From B69-G16 sp964501905 (lineage in GTDB: Archaea > Thermoproteota > Thermoprotei > Thermofilales > B69-G16): a stretch of 64,000 nucleotides of DNA. This document shows, piece by piece, positions 9,208-17,180 of the stretch (its first letter is position 1; each line of letters begins with the position of its first letter). The notes under the pieces are model-generated. The model made no database searches, was not told the DNA's origin, and saw nothing but the letters and a program-made list of their open reading frames with translations. The position numbers were made by a program, and so were the translations under genes. The DNA lies in assembly GCA_964501905.1 (NCBI GenBank), contig CAZCTW010000008.1, forward strand, positions 24,544 to 88,543, in the 5' to 3' direction.

Positions 9208-10079
9208 TAGAGTTAACGCGGTTGGAAGAGTCTCCTCTCCGCCGCCTTAACCCCGTATCTAAGCTCGTGCTAGTAGTTTCTATAGCGGTTTTGGCAATTA
9301 CGATAGATAATGTGGATACGTTAAAACTCGTGTGTCTAGCATCTCTCCTAGTATACTCTCTAGCCAAGCCGAGCTTAGCCAGGATAAAACTAACCGCGTT
9401 CCTCTTAGCGCTAACCGTGTGGGGTACAGTTTTCAGTCAAGCCCTGTTCTACAGCGGCTACCCCAGAACGCCGATAGTCGAGTTAGTATCTCCGGAAACT
9501 CCGGTAATCGGTTGGATAACGGGAGGTATCTACGTCTACCTCGAGGGAGTAGAGTACGGCTTAAAACAGTCTATTAGGCTAATCGCGTCGCTGCTCGCAG
9601 GCCTGGCAGTCGCCTGGACTACCGATCCTAAAGACTTCCTGATATACCTATCCGGCGTGGGTATTTCGAAATCTTTAGCTCTCTCCACTATGATATCCTT
9701 CCGCTTCATACCCATCTTCGCTTCAGACGCCTCATCAACGCTAGCAGTTCTAAAACTCAGAGGCGCTGGAATTAGCAAGGATAAACCGGCTTCGATGCTT
9801 AGATATGCTAGGAAGTTTCTTACACCTCTCTACGCGGCTTTGGTGAGGAGGGCTAGGACCTTATCAGTGGCTATAGAGAGCAGGGGCTATGGGCAGTCTA
9901 AGAGGCGCGTAAAGTACGAGTTAAAATTCACGAAACTAGACTACGCGGTTATCATAGCGGTGCTTGCCGTAACTCTACTAATCGTATCTATTAAAACCCT
10001 CTTCTACGCCTACACGGTCGGAGCCTACTACAATCCAAAACTAGTACATATCTACGCTTTCGCACGAAAATACCTATAA
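9198..10079 (+). CDS. ecfT: ECF transporter T component (CbiQ/EcfT-like)
   Basis: The 293-residue membrane protein has several hydrophobic helices in the first 120 residues and the characteristic cytoplasmic coupling region near residues 200-235, containing RRARTLSVAIESRGYG, which matches the A-R-G coupling motif of CbiQ/EcfT proteins. It links the ATPases to the substrate-binding subunit. It overlaps the ATPase gene by 10 bases and is the last gene of the operon; the following 190 bases are AT-rich and empty. Confidence 0.92.
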   Translation: MELIELTRLEESPLRRLNPVSKLVLVVSIAVLAITIDNVDTLKLVCLASLLVYSLAKPSLARIKLTAFLLALTVWGTVFSQALFYSGYPRTPIVELVSPETPVIGWITGGIYVYLEGVEYGLKQSIRLIASLLAGLAVAWTTDPKDFLIYLSGVGISKSLALSTMISFRFIPIFASDASSTLAVLKLRGAGISKDKPASMLRYARKFLTPLYAALVRRARTLSVAIESRGYGQSKRRVKYELKFTKLDYAVIIAVLAVTLLIVSIKTLFYAYTVGAYYNPKLVHIYAFARKYL

Positions 10080-10273
10080 CTACCATCATTTAAGAATTCA
10101 GGAATGAAGTTAAATTAACGCTTCGTCATAGTGCAAAGTTCTCATATATTCCAATATTATTTCTCTGTAATCAGAATATTTTGAATTAATAATCAAAATA
10201 CTTCAATGTTAACAATTTTAGTAAGTGTTTTGTCCACAACATTTATATCTTTTCTTTGAAATATATATCATAA

Positions 10274-10736
10274 ATGTTAGCTCGTGATAATTTTTTACAA
10301 ATGAAATCAGCAGCGTCTTATACGAGCCCGGGCGCGACCTCGTCGGCTTTAACATTATTGTCGGCTCCTCATTTCTTAGCGATTATGAACTTCATAAAAA
10401 AGTAACGGAAATCATCTCCAGGCGTAAAGCCGGGATGAGGCTAGTTAAAATATCCAAACCTTTTGGAGGAGATAAGACTAGCATAACCATATTTTTAGAC
10501 TTAACTGGCAGAACCGGTGAAGCGAGGAAATTCTAGATGAGCTTAAGAGCGTCTCAATATTCGAGAGAGTAGAGCTTATCAAACCTATTAAAAACGGCTT
10601 TATAACAGACATCTACTCTTTCCCGCTCGTATTCATGGGCGAGAGAGCAGTAGGTACAACTAGCATTAACTATAATCCCTTCAGCATACACTCCCTCCTC
10701 GATAAAAACGGTAACACCACAATAATCGCTACCTAA
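10274..10736 (+). pseudogene. Decayed ACT-like/V4R sensor gene
   Basis: No single frame spans this stretch, but two frames joined near 10530 read as one protein. The first part includes YEPGRDLVGFNIIVG and ITIFLDLTGRTGEARKF; the second continues LDELKSVSIFERVELIKP and then FPLVFMGERAV. This aligns with the intact V4R protein at 41.5-42.2 kb (IVLVIADFSKASGNAKSLAEKL, then PISYSGKRAI), and the string PLVFMGERAV recurs exactly in the V4R protein at 13.2 kb. A missing base near AAATTCTAG causes the shift. The start is also out of frame with the body, and the frame stops after about 25 residues of V4R domain, so most of the sensor domain is lost. A TATA-like ATTTATATC lies upstream. The decay is seen directly; the ancestral role (small-molecule sensing) is family knowledge. 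Confidence 0.7.
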
Positions 10737-10997
10737 AACTCCTAGAATACTCGTTTCAACAGTCCTATCGGAAAAACTAGGTTTACCTCGCCTGCTCGGC
10801 AAGCCCGACTCGTTTCGAGGAAGAGATTGATTAACAGTGCCCTTTTCTCCTCCGGAGGGAGGTATCCCGTCCTGGCTCACATTATCGGCATGATCTTCAC
10901 TGACAATCGAACTCTTCTCCTGCATGAATGAAAAAATTAGAAAAAGCGCTAACACGACAGTCAGTAAAGCAATCGATATCCTACCTAAGGAAGCCAT
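10554..10997 (-). CDS. Small membrane-anchored or secreted protein of unknown function
   Basis: The 147-residue protein begins with a clear membrane segment (SIALLTVVLALFLIFSF, about residues 7-23), followed by a polar, Ser/Pro/Gly-rich stretch (about 27-78) and a C-terminal part with four cysteines. The ATG has a good ribosome binding site (GGTGA, 3 bases before). I do not recognise the family. Residues after about 88 are read from the strand opposite the decayed V4R gene, so the C-terminal part may be a chance extension into the remnant rather than an evolved domain. The gene stands alone, with AT-rich sequence on both sides. Confidence 0.5.
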   Translation of the reverse strand: MASLGRISIALLTVVLALFLIFSFMQEKSSIVSEDHADNVSQDGIPPSGGEKGTVNQSLPRNESGLPSRRGKPSFSDRTVETSILGVLGSDYCGVTVFIEEGVYAEGIIVNASCTYCSLAHEYERERVDVCYKAVFNRFDKLYSLEY

Positions 10998-11083
10998 ATT
11001 TCACCAGTATACTGTACCAACTATCATTAATAAACTAACGGATAACGCTATAGTTTGATCGAAATCAAGGCTTCGCGAAATTG

Positions 11084-11116
11084 AATATCAAGGTTCTAAA
11101 TCGGAATCTTGATATT
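11084..11116. repeat. Inverted repeat, 13-base arms
   Basis: AATATCAAGGTTC (11084-11096) can pair with GAATCTTGATATT (11104-11116) with one G-T wobble around a 7-base loop. It lies in the 446-base interval 10998-11443, about 90 bases upstream of the minus-strand membrane protein gene. It could be an operator or the end of a small mobile element. Apart from this I see no convincing gene in 10998-11443: a 64-codon GTG frame at 11158-11352 has no ribosome binding site or recognisable domain. Confidence 0.45.
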
Positions 11117-11443
11117 TTATTATCGCTAAATAATAACGTGCAGATTCCGGTGTCGGCGTGAAACTAGACTTAGACTTGGCGTTGAGAGAAACCATACCCA
11201 GCTTATGCGCCTACACATACTTCGCCGATAGCGATACTTGTAGATTCCTACCTCTCGTAGATTCCTCACTATACCTCTCCAGTCAAATCGATCCACTATT
11301 CTTAAAACTATTAGGTATCGATACGAGATATATCAAATGTTTAAAAAGCTAAAATCGAGGAAAACTGAAAGTTCGGATACGCTTTAAGGAGAGTTTTCTA
11401 GTTCTTATACCTCCCATTCTACTATACTACAATCCACTTGTAG

Positions 11444-11844
11444 ATGGGAATTCTCGCAGACGGCTTTCCAACCAATTTATGTAACTGGATTCTCTTCATC
11501 CTCTACAACATACCCTTCTTCACACTCTTATGGCATCTCTCAGACTACATAGTCTATAAATGCTACATGGAAGGTTGGAAGAAGCTCGGCTACCCAATCG
11601 ACAAACTCTCATGGCTTAGCGGCATCGCCTTCTACATCCTATCCCCCATCCTCCTACCCATAATCTACAGAGCCCTTTCCAAGATAGCATCGAACACACT
11701 AGAGAAAGAGCCCCCCTCAAAGGCACACTACCCTTCACAGGCAAGACTTTCCGAGGCCTAATACTACTACCGGGCTACGTGATCGACTACGCCGGATGGC
11801 ATAGAAAAGGCTTCAGGAGAAGATGGAGGAGAAAAGATTGTTAA
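11444..11844 (+). pseudogene. Frameshifted small membrane protein
   Basis: The first frame encodes about 89 residues with hydrophobic segments (NWILFILYNIPFFTLLWHL and a second near WLSGIAFYILSPILLPII). At a run of six C bases near 11709-11714 it runs into 15 unrelated residues and stops at 11761. Adding one C would continue it as PLKGTLPFTGKTFRGLILLP and then a basic tail rich in R and K, ending at 11844. The second part is clearly the same protein with its C-terminal basic tail. The family is not recognised. The lesion may be a sequencing error in the homopolymer or a real mutation. Open sequence just before 11444 in another frame (LVLIPPILLYYNPLVDG) may be a further displaced membrane segment. 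Confidence 0.5.
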
Positions 11845-12071
11845 AGGCCTAACTTTAAGCCGCGATTTTAGATTGGTTGATAGTGGAGTATATGGCGATG
11901 GCGGAATGGTACTAGTCAAGGAATACGTGGGAGTATAGAAATGTTAAAATTGAAACTGTTGCAATACTGATTACCATTTTGTATTTATTCTTTGCTCTTA
12001 CCTACTTTGTGAATGAGTTTATTATCTGCTATCTAAGATAGTGCTGATGTTCAAGCTATTCTGAAATTGAA

Positions 12072-12093
12072 GTAATACATATTAATGTGTTAC
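12072..12093. promoter_or_regulatory. Palindromic candidate operator of vapBC
   Basis: GTAATACAT and ATGTGTTAC form 9-base arms (one mismatch) around ATTA. The site ends 18 bases before the ATG at 12112. Ribbon-helix-helix antitoxins commonly bind such palindromes to repress their own operon, so this is a likely autoregulatory site. Its position covers the upstream ATG at 12085, which argues that translation begins at 12112. Confidence 0.5.
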
Positions 12094-12111
12094 AATATTG
12101 GTAATACGTGT

Positions 12112-12336
12112 ATGTCGGCGGTTATTACCGTTAGAATACCTAGAGAGCTTAAAGAGGAGCTAAAGAAACGAGGGGTGAATATTAGCGTGGTAGTGAGGAA
12201 AGCATTGGAAAAGGAGCTTGAGAAAATTAGAGAAAAGGAGCTTAAGAGAGCCGCTAGGGGGCTTGGAGAATTTTTTGAGAAGATAGGCGAGGAAAAGATC
12301 TTAAATGGTATTAGAGAGGATAGGGGGCGTGGATGA
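12112..12336 (+). CDS. vapB: Ribbon-helix-helix antitoxin (VapB/CopG type)
   Basis: The 74-residue protein starts with the ribbon-helix-helix pattern VITVRIPRELKEELKKRG, with VVVRKALEKELEKIREKE as the second helix, followed by a charged tail that would wrap the toxin. It would bind the operator just upstream and neutralise the PIN toxin encoded next; the genes overlap by 4 bases (ATGA). I prefer the ATG at 12112 over 12085, because the extra nine residues (MCYNIGNTC) are not family-like and the earlier start lies within the palindrome. Confidence 0.85.
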   Translation: MSAVITVRIPRELKEELKKRGVNISVVVRKALEKELEKIREKELKRAARGLGEFFEKIGEEKILNGIREDRGRG

Positions 12337-12761
12337 AATACTTGTTAGATACGAGCGCTATAGCCGTATTATTGGCTAGGCGCAAAGAAAAGGCAGTAAG
12401 CATTTTGAAGAGGTATGCTACTTTAGACTTGGCTCTCTATGAGTTCGGGAATATTATATGGAAGGAATACGCATTGTTTAAGAAAATTACTTTAAAAGAA
12501 GCATTAAATAGGGCGGCAGAAGCATTTATGATACTTCGGTCTATGAGGATATACTCTATAACCAAGTCCGAAGAATATAAAGAAATCATGCTTACAGCGT
12601 TAACTCTGAAAACTACTTTCTATGATTCGGCTTTTTTAACAATTTCTAAATTGAACAATCTAAACCTCGTTACACAGGATGAAGAACTACTGGAGAAGGC
12701 CTCCAGTATAGGCGTGAAAGCCGTAACTATTGAAGAATTCTTAAGTGATATAGGAGAATAG
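12333..12761 (+). CDS. vapC: PIN-domain ribonuclease toxin VapC
   Basis: The 142-residue protein begins MKYLLDTSAI and has the acidic PIN set D6, E37, D98 and D116, which coordinate the metal ions for RNA cleavage. The length is typical for VapC. It overlaps vapB by 4 bases, so the two are translationally coupled, giving a complete type II toxin-antitoxin module. The following 230 bases (12762-12992) hold nothing I can support. Confidence 0.92.
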   Translation: MKYLLDTSAIAVLLARRKEKAVSILKRYATLDLALYEFGNIIWKEYALFKKITLKEALNRAAEAFMILRSMRIYSITKSEEYKEIMLTALTLKTTFYDSAFLTISKLNNLNLVTQDEELLEKASSIGVKAVTIEEFLSDIGE

Positions 12762-12992
12762 TTTTATCAAAATTATCCAGTCCATATTGTATGAAATCGG
12801 GATAAACTGGAGATCTGTAGACGAATACTGGTAGAGGAAACCTATATTTATTGAATATTTGTTGGAGGATTCCTTAACTGTAAAGTTCTCATTCAACACG
12901 GTTAAAGAATTCGTCATCACGCTCCTACCAATACACTATTAAAGTCTTTAATAACGCCTACTTGAATTCAATACACGTGTAAATTTGATTGC

Positions 12993-13220
12993 TTACCTGT
13001 TTACGAGGAAGAATATATCATTCTTTAACCATTTCTTTAAATCATCTATTATAGGCTCGAACTCCTTCTCCTTTTTCTCCTCTTCTATTTCTAACCTGGG
13101 TGTAGAATTTGTAGAGTTTTCAGATATGCTGGGGGGAAGACCGTGATTTAGGGCTTTGCTGTTCATCATTTCATCGTTTTCATCATTTAATCGGTTTTCG
13201 AGTCTTGAGTCCTTTTTCAC
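12993..13220 (-). CDS. Possible small charged protein, doubtful
   Basis: The 75-codon frame starts with GTG three bases after GAGG on the minus strand. The product is rich in E, K, N and S and ends in a more regular segment (FEPIIDDLKKWLKNDI). No family is recognised. The frame lies head to head with the V4R gene and slightly overlaps its longest possible start. The low complexity leaves open that it is not expressed. Confidence 0.22.
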   Translation of the reverse strand: MKKDSRLENRLNDENDEMMNSKALNHGLPPSISENSTNSTPRLEIEEEKKEKEFEPIIDDLKKWLKNDIFFLVNR

Positions 13221-13246
13221 TTCCTCTTGTTTTTCCGCTTGTATTT

Positions 13247-13696
13247 ATGGGTGAGAGAGCCGTTGTGTTGCGGAGGCTCGCTTATGAAACTCTCCTTAAG
13301 AGGATGGGAGAGAAATACGGTATGGGTTTTGAGGTGATGCTTTACTTTGTTGGCTTTGAGCTCGGATACTATGCTTACGAAAACCATAGGGAACTGTTAG
13401 GGGATGAAATAGATATGTTGTTTAAGGCTAAGTGCGAGCTTTTTAAAGGTTTAGGCTATGGAGTACTAGAGGTTGTGAAATTTAGCTATGGTAGAGCGGT
13501 TAGCCGCGTATATGAAAGTTTTGAATGCGAGTTGTTTAAAGGCTCGGGTAGACCGGCGAGCCACTTTATCAGGGGTATGATAACTGGGTGGGACGCAGCG
13601 GCTTGGAACGCTAAAATAGACGATGTTAAATCCGTGGAGGAGAAGTGCATCGCTAAGGGAGATTCTTACTGCGAAATCCACGTAACTCTAGGATAA
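13247..13696 (+). CDS. V4R-domain protein, lacking the usual N-terminal domain
   Basis: The 149-residue protein is almost only a V4R (4-vinyl reductase-like) domain, a small-molecule-binding fold of archaeal regulators. It contains RRLAYETLLKRMGEKYG near the start and the C-terminal cysteine motif KCIAKGDSYCEIHV, matching KCIAAGDPYCEFEI in the 241-residue homologue at 41.5 kb. The homologue has about 90 residues of ACT-like domain before the V4R part, which this one lacks. A TTG at 13205 would add 14 residues, of which the sequence PLVF just before MGERAV matches the decayed copy at 10.6 kb, so the ancestral gene was longer and this copy is N-terminally truncated. Function after truncation is uncertain. 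Confidence 0.75.
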   Translation: MGERAVVLRRLAYETLLKRMGEKYGMGFEVMLYFVGFELGYYAYENHRELLGDEIDMLFKAKCELFKGLGYGVLEVVKFSYGRAVSRVYESFECELFKGSGRPASHFIRGMITGWDAAAWNAKIDDVKSVEEKCIAKGDSYCEIHVTLG

Positions 13697-13778
13697 TCAC
13701 CTAACATTATTTAAACAACATTATAGTTTGCATTTTAGCAAATTAAATTAAAATATCAGGAAAATCCTAGAAATAAAC

Positions 13779-16700
13779 GTGGTCGAATTGACCAGTAAAA
13801 CTCTTTTATTAATTATAGTTATAGCGACAGTCCTTACAATCTCCTTAGCGGCCTTTTTCCTTCTAATACAACCTTCCGAAGAAACTCCTCAGCCACCCCC
13901 TCCAACTCCTCCTCCCCCTGAGCACGGCGAAAAACCCAGTCCTAAACCTCCTGAAAGAGAGCATGGCCCCGTAGAGGGGGACAAGTACTTCTACGTCGTA
14001 GTCTGGATTCCCTGTAAATGCGCCGGGGATAAGGGAATAGCTACACTCGTCATATACCCTAAACAGCCCAGGTATAAAGAGGGCGCCCCCGTAGTAGTTA
14101 CATCCCAAGGCGGGCATACCCCCGGCTCTATAAAACTCCCCGAGCCTGACTTCGATCCATATGGCGTAGTTTGGGTAGAGTTCCTCTTCCCCGGCGGTAG
14201 ATCAGGAGAATTTGAAAGCGGGGGATTCTTCGATCATGGAGGTAGGGCTTGTACTGAAGCCCTCTACTCTGTCCTACAGTATGCTCAGGGCAAGATAGCC
14301 AATACCGCTGGGAAGAAAATAACCGACTACGCCAGCTACCCGATATTAACGGATAACGTAGGGGTTATAGGCAACTCTAACGGCGGCAATATAGCCGGCG
14401 TCACGTTCGCCCGCTATAAGAGCAGGCTGGAAGGAGTTAAATACGTTATCTTCTATGAGACGCCCGCGGGCGATCACTACGTAGTAGGGGATTTAGGCAG
14501 GAAGGGAGACGACCCAGACCCTAGGGTGGACGCCGACGGAGACGGCATACCCTGGGACGACGCTAGAAACTTGAAGTATGTGGAGGGCTCCTGCACGGAG
14601 ACTAGCTGTACCATAGACTTCTCGACTCTAGACTACGACCCCCAAGTGGGCTTCTACCTTGATAACAACGGAGACGGCAAGGCCAACTACGTTGGACGCT
14701 ACCCGCGCGTTAGGACAGACGTAGACGGGAGCGGGGCCTTAGAGCCGGACGAGGATTTCATCTTTATGTCCTTACACGTAAAGACGAAGGAGGGAGAAAA
14801 AACGGTTTACTCCTACCTCGTCACTAAAGCCGCCTGGGATAAAGGATTATTCGGCAAAGTCTCCGAGAAGGTTATGAAACCTGAGGAAGCCCGCAACTTC
14901 TGGCTTGAACGGGAGATATGCTACCACTACGACGAAATATCCCAAAACATGCCCTGGCTCAAGGTCATGCAGTTAGGCTTTATGGAGGACCACGTTCAAG
15001 CCACCCGAGACCACCCCCACGTAGTCATAAACTACAACGCTTTTAAGAAGAGAGGGCACTGGGTCAGATTAAACCCTGACAAAAGCTATATAGAACAGCT
15101 AGCCGGGGCGCGGCCCGGAATAGCGGAGAACCCGGCGAATATAGAGTTAACCTTCGATAACATAGTTCAACACCTACTCCTCTTCAGGGATGTTAAACTT
15201 GTGATACAGGCCGCGGTCCTAGAGATGGCCGATAGAGTCCAGTTTAACGAGTGGAGCGATGACCTAAGCGGAGTCCTGCTCGGAGGAGCGGCGAGTACGC
15301 CGACGTGCAGGTACGAGATAGAGGTCGTCGAAGGTCGTCTCGTCGAAGCCCCGAACGGAAACAAGCTCTACGTTAGGATATACCAACCTAAAACCTCCCT
15401 CTACGACGCCAAGTTCCCCGCAGTTATATTCGTTGCGGGAGGCAGGGGAGACGCAATAGTAGCCGATGCTTGGAGCCAGGAGAGACTTCTCGGAGTAGCG
15501 GAGTACGGGATAGTCGAAGTTTATTTTAACCCTCAAGGCATAGGCCCTCCCCCATATAGGAGCGAGGGCACGCCGGATTTCGGAGGTTTTAGACAGCAAG
15601 ACGATTTAATGAGCGTGATTCTATACGTTAAATCCCTGCCGAACGTAGATCCAAATAATATAGGCGTGGTAAGCTTTTCCTTCGGCATAGCCACGGCGGC
15701 CGGTTGCCTGGGGAGGCACCCAGAGCTAGACGTAAAGTATTTAATAGATATCGAGGGGCCTTCGCATAGCGTTATAGCGGCGATGGACTACGGGACAGAG
15801 GAACAACAGGAGAGCTTCTACAAGTCCTTTGGACATTGGAGCTTGGCTAAAGACCCCTCTCCCGAAAACGAGGCTTGGTGGAGGGAGAGGGAGGCCTATC
15901 GCTATATAGGGAATTTCACGGGGGCTTATTTGAGGCTTCAGGGGGAGATAGACCATATACAGCCTAGAGGAGTATACGAGCACGCGCTGATAATGAATAA
16001 CGAAGCCGTTAAGGGGAAGCCTTGGTGGGTTAGGATAGGATTGGCGGAGCAGGGAAACCCCGTGAACAAGATATACCCCCTAGATGATCCCTCGGAGTGG
16101 CCGACTTGGATACCTGGCCGGATCAAGGATAAGTGGGATATAGTAGTGGCTAAAGCAGTTCTCGAAATGGTGAAGATGTTCGGCGGCCAAGTCTGCGGCG
16201 AGCCAACTTCTCAAACCGGGCAGATTGGTAAGACGGTGTCAGTTCACGACGTAGATATGCTCGAGAACGGGCATTTGCTGTTGACGACCTTCACCCTTGG
16301 CGGAGGGCCTAGCAGGGTAGTTGAAATCGACGAGAACGGGGAGGTGGTTTGGTCTTTTGAAGATTTAAATTTCGCTCACGGAGCGGAGGTTCGGGGAAAT
16401 CTGGTTTTAATATCGGATACCGGAAATGATAGGGTTGTAATAGTCGATAAAAACACTAACCAGATAGTTTGGAGCTCGGATGATGTGACGCTGAGCGACG
16501 GATCCAAGCTGAAATACCCGAACGACGCCGATTTTATCGATGAAGACAGCATACTGATAACCGACAGGGATAACCATAGAGTGATTGAAATAGACCTTGA
16601 TGGCAATATTCTCTGGCAGTTCGGCGAGACGGGCGTGCCGGGAAGCGATCTATCTCATTTAAAATTCCCCCATAACGCAGACCGGCTTCCCAACGGGAAT

Positions 16701-17027
16701 ACTATAATATGCGACTCTGAGAACAATAGAATTCTAGAAGTAGATTCTTCAGGCAATGTAGTTTGGATATACGAGGACGGGCTCAACTGGCCTAGAGACG
16801 CCGATAGGCTCCCGAACGGGAATACTTTGATAGTAGATTCTAGGAATGGCAGAATTATAGAAGTAAGCCCCGAAGGCAGTATAGTCTGGAGCTTTACGGG
16901 GCTTCGCCTGCCCTACGATGCGGACTTGCTCCCTGACGGGAGAATCTTGATTTCGGAGAGCGGTAGGAGTAGAATACTAATAGTGGACAGGAGCGGCGTC
17001 ATAGTCTGGGAGTTGCCTGTTACCTAG
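13779..17027 (+). CDS. Anchored secreted protein: two alpha/beta-hydrolase-like domains plus beta-propeller
   Basis: The 1082-residue protein starts with GTG 22 bases after an AT-rich TATA-like stretch. It has an N-terminal membrane helix (about residues 8-30) and a proline-rich linker (about 33-65). The first hydrolase-like domain carries the nucleophile-elbow pattern VGVIGNSNGGN near residue 190 and two Asp-rich loops (DADGDGIPWDD, and DNNGDGKANY with DVDGSGALEPDED) resembling calcium-binding loops. A second hydrolase-like domain (about 510-800) has IGVVSFSFG and a possible catalytic acid and histidine near GEIDHIQPRGVYEH. The last about 270 residues form a propeller with repeats ending IVW, such as NGNTIICDSENNRILEVD. 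It is probably a cell-surface esterase or peptidase-like enzyme with a binding propeller. The substrate is unknown. Confidence 0.78.
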   Translation: MVELTSKTLLLIIVIATVLTISLAAFFLLIQPSEETPQPPPPTPPPPEHGEKPSPKPPEREHGPVEGDKYFYVVVWIPCKCAGDKGIATLVIYPKQPRYKEGAPVVVTSQGGHTPGSIKLPEPDFDPYGVVWVEFLFPGGRSGEFESGGFFDHGGRACTEALYSVLQYAQGKIANTAGKKITDYASYPILTDNVGVIGNSNGGNIAGVTFARYKSRLEGVKYVIFYETPAGDHYVVGDLGRKGDDPDPRVDADGDGIPWDDARNLKYVEGSCTETSCTIDFSTLDYDPQVGFYLDNNGDGKANYVGRYPRVRTDVDGSGALEPDEDFIFMSLHVKTKEGEKTVYSYLVTKAAWDKGLFGKVSEKVMKPEEARNFWLEREICYHYDEISQNMPWLKVMQLGFMEDHVQATRDHPHVVINYNAFKKRGHWVRLNPDKSYIEQLAGARPGIAENPANIELTFDNIVQHLLLFRDVKLVIQAAVLEMADRVQFNEWSDDLSGVLLGGAASTPTCRYEIEVVEGRLVEAPNGNKLYVRIYQPKTSLYDAKFPAVIFVAGGRGDAIVADAWSQERLLGVAEYGIVEVYFNPQGIGPPPYRSEGTPDFGGFRQQDDLMSVILYVKSLPNVDPNNIGVVSFSFGIATAAGCLGRHPELDVKYLIDIEGPSHSVIAAMDYGTEEQQESFYKSFGHWSLAKDPSPENEAWWREREAYRYIGNFTGAYLRLQGEIDHIQPRGVYEHALIMNNEAVKGKPWWVRIGLAEQGNPVNKIYPLDDPSEWPTWIPGRIKDKWDIVVAKAVLEMVKMFGGQVCGEPTSQTGQIGKTVSVHDVDMLENGHLLLTTFTLGGGPSRVVEIDENGEVVWSFEDLNFAHGAEVRGNLVLISDTGNDRVVIVDKNTNQIVWSSDDVTLSDGSKLKYPNDADFIDEDSILITDRDNHRVIEIDLDGNILWQFGETGVPGSDLSHLKFPHNADRLPNGNTIICDSENNRILEVDSSGNVVWIYEDGLNWPRDADRLPNGNTLIVDSRNGRIIEVSPEGSIVWSFTGLRLPYDADLLPDGRILISESGRSRILIVDRSGVIVWELPVT

Positions 17028-17180
17028 AGTTAACTTGTTAAACATTAAAAAACCCTATAAATTCAAGAAGAAGCCGCAAACGTCTCATCTAGAGGATTGA
17101 GTGAATAGTCATCTCGATTAATCAGAAATGTAAACAAGTTTAATAAATTATTGCAAACTTTGTGATGAAATTGAAGACGG

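Noticed and set aside
11158..11352. 64-codon frame with GTG start
   Set aside because: No ribosome binding site, no recognisable domain, flanked by AT-rich and decayed sequence.
14520..14760. Dockerin domain in the secreted hydrolase
   Set aside because: The Asp-rich loops resemble calcium loops, but the paired 22-residue dockerin repeats are not present.
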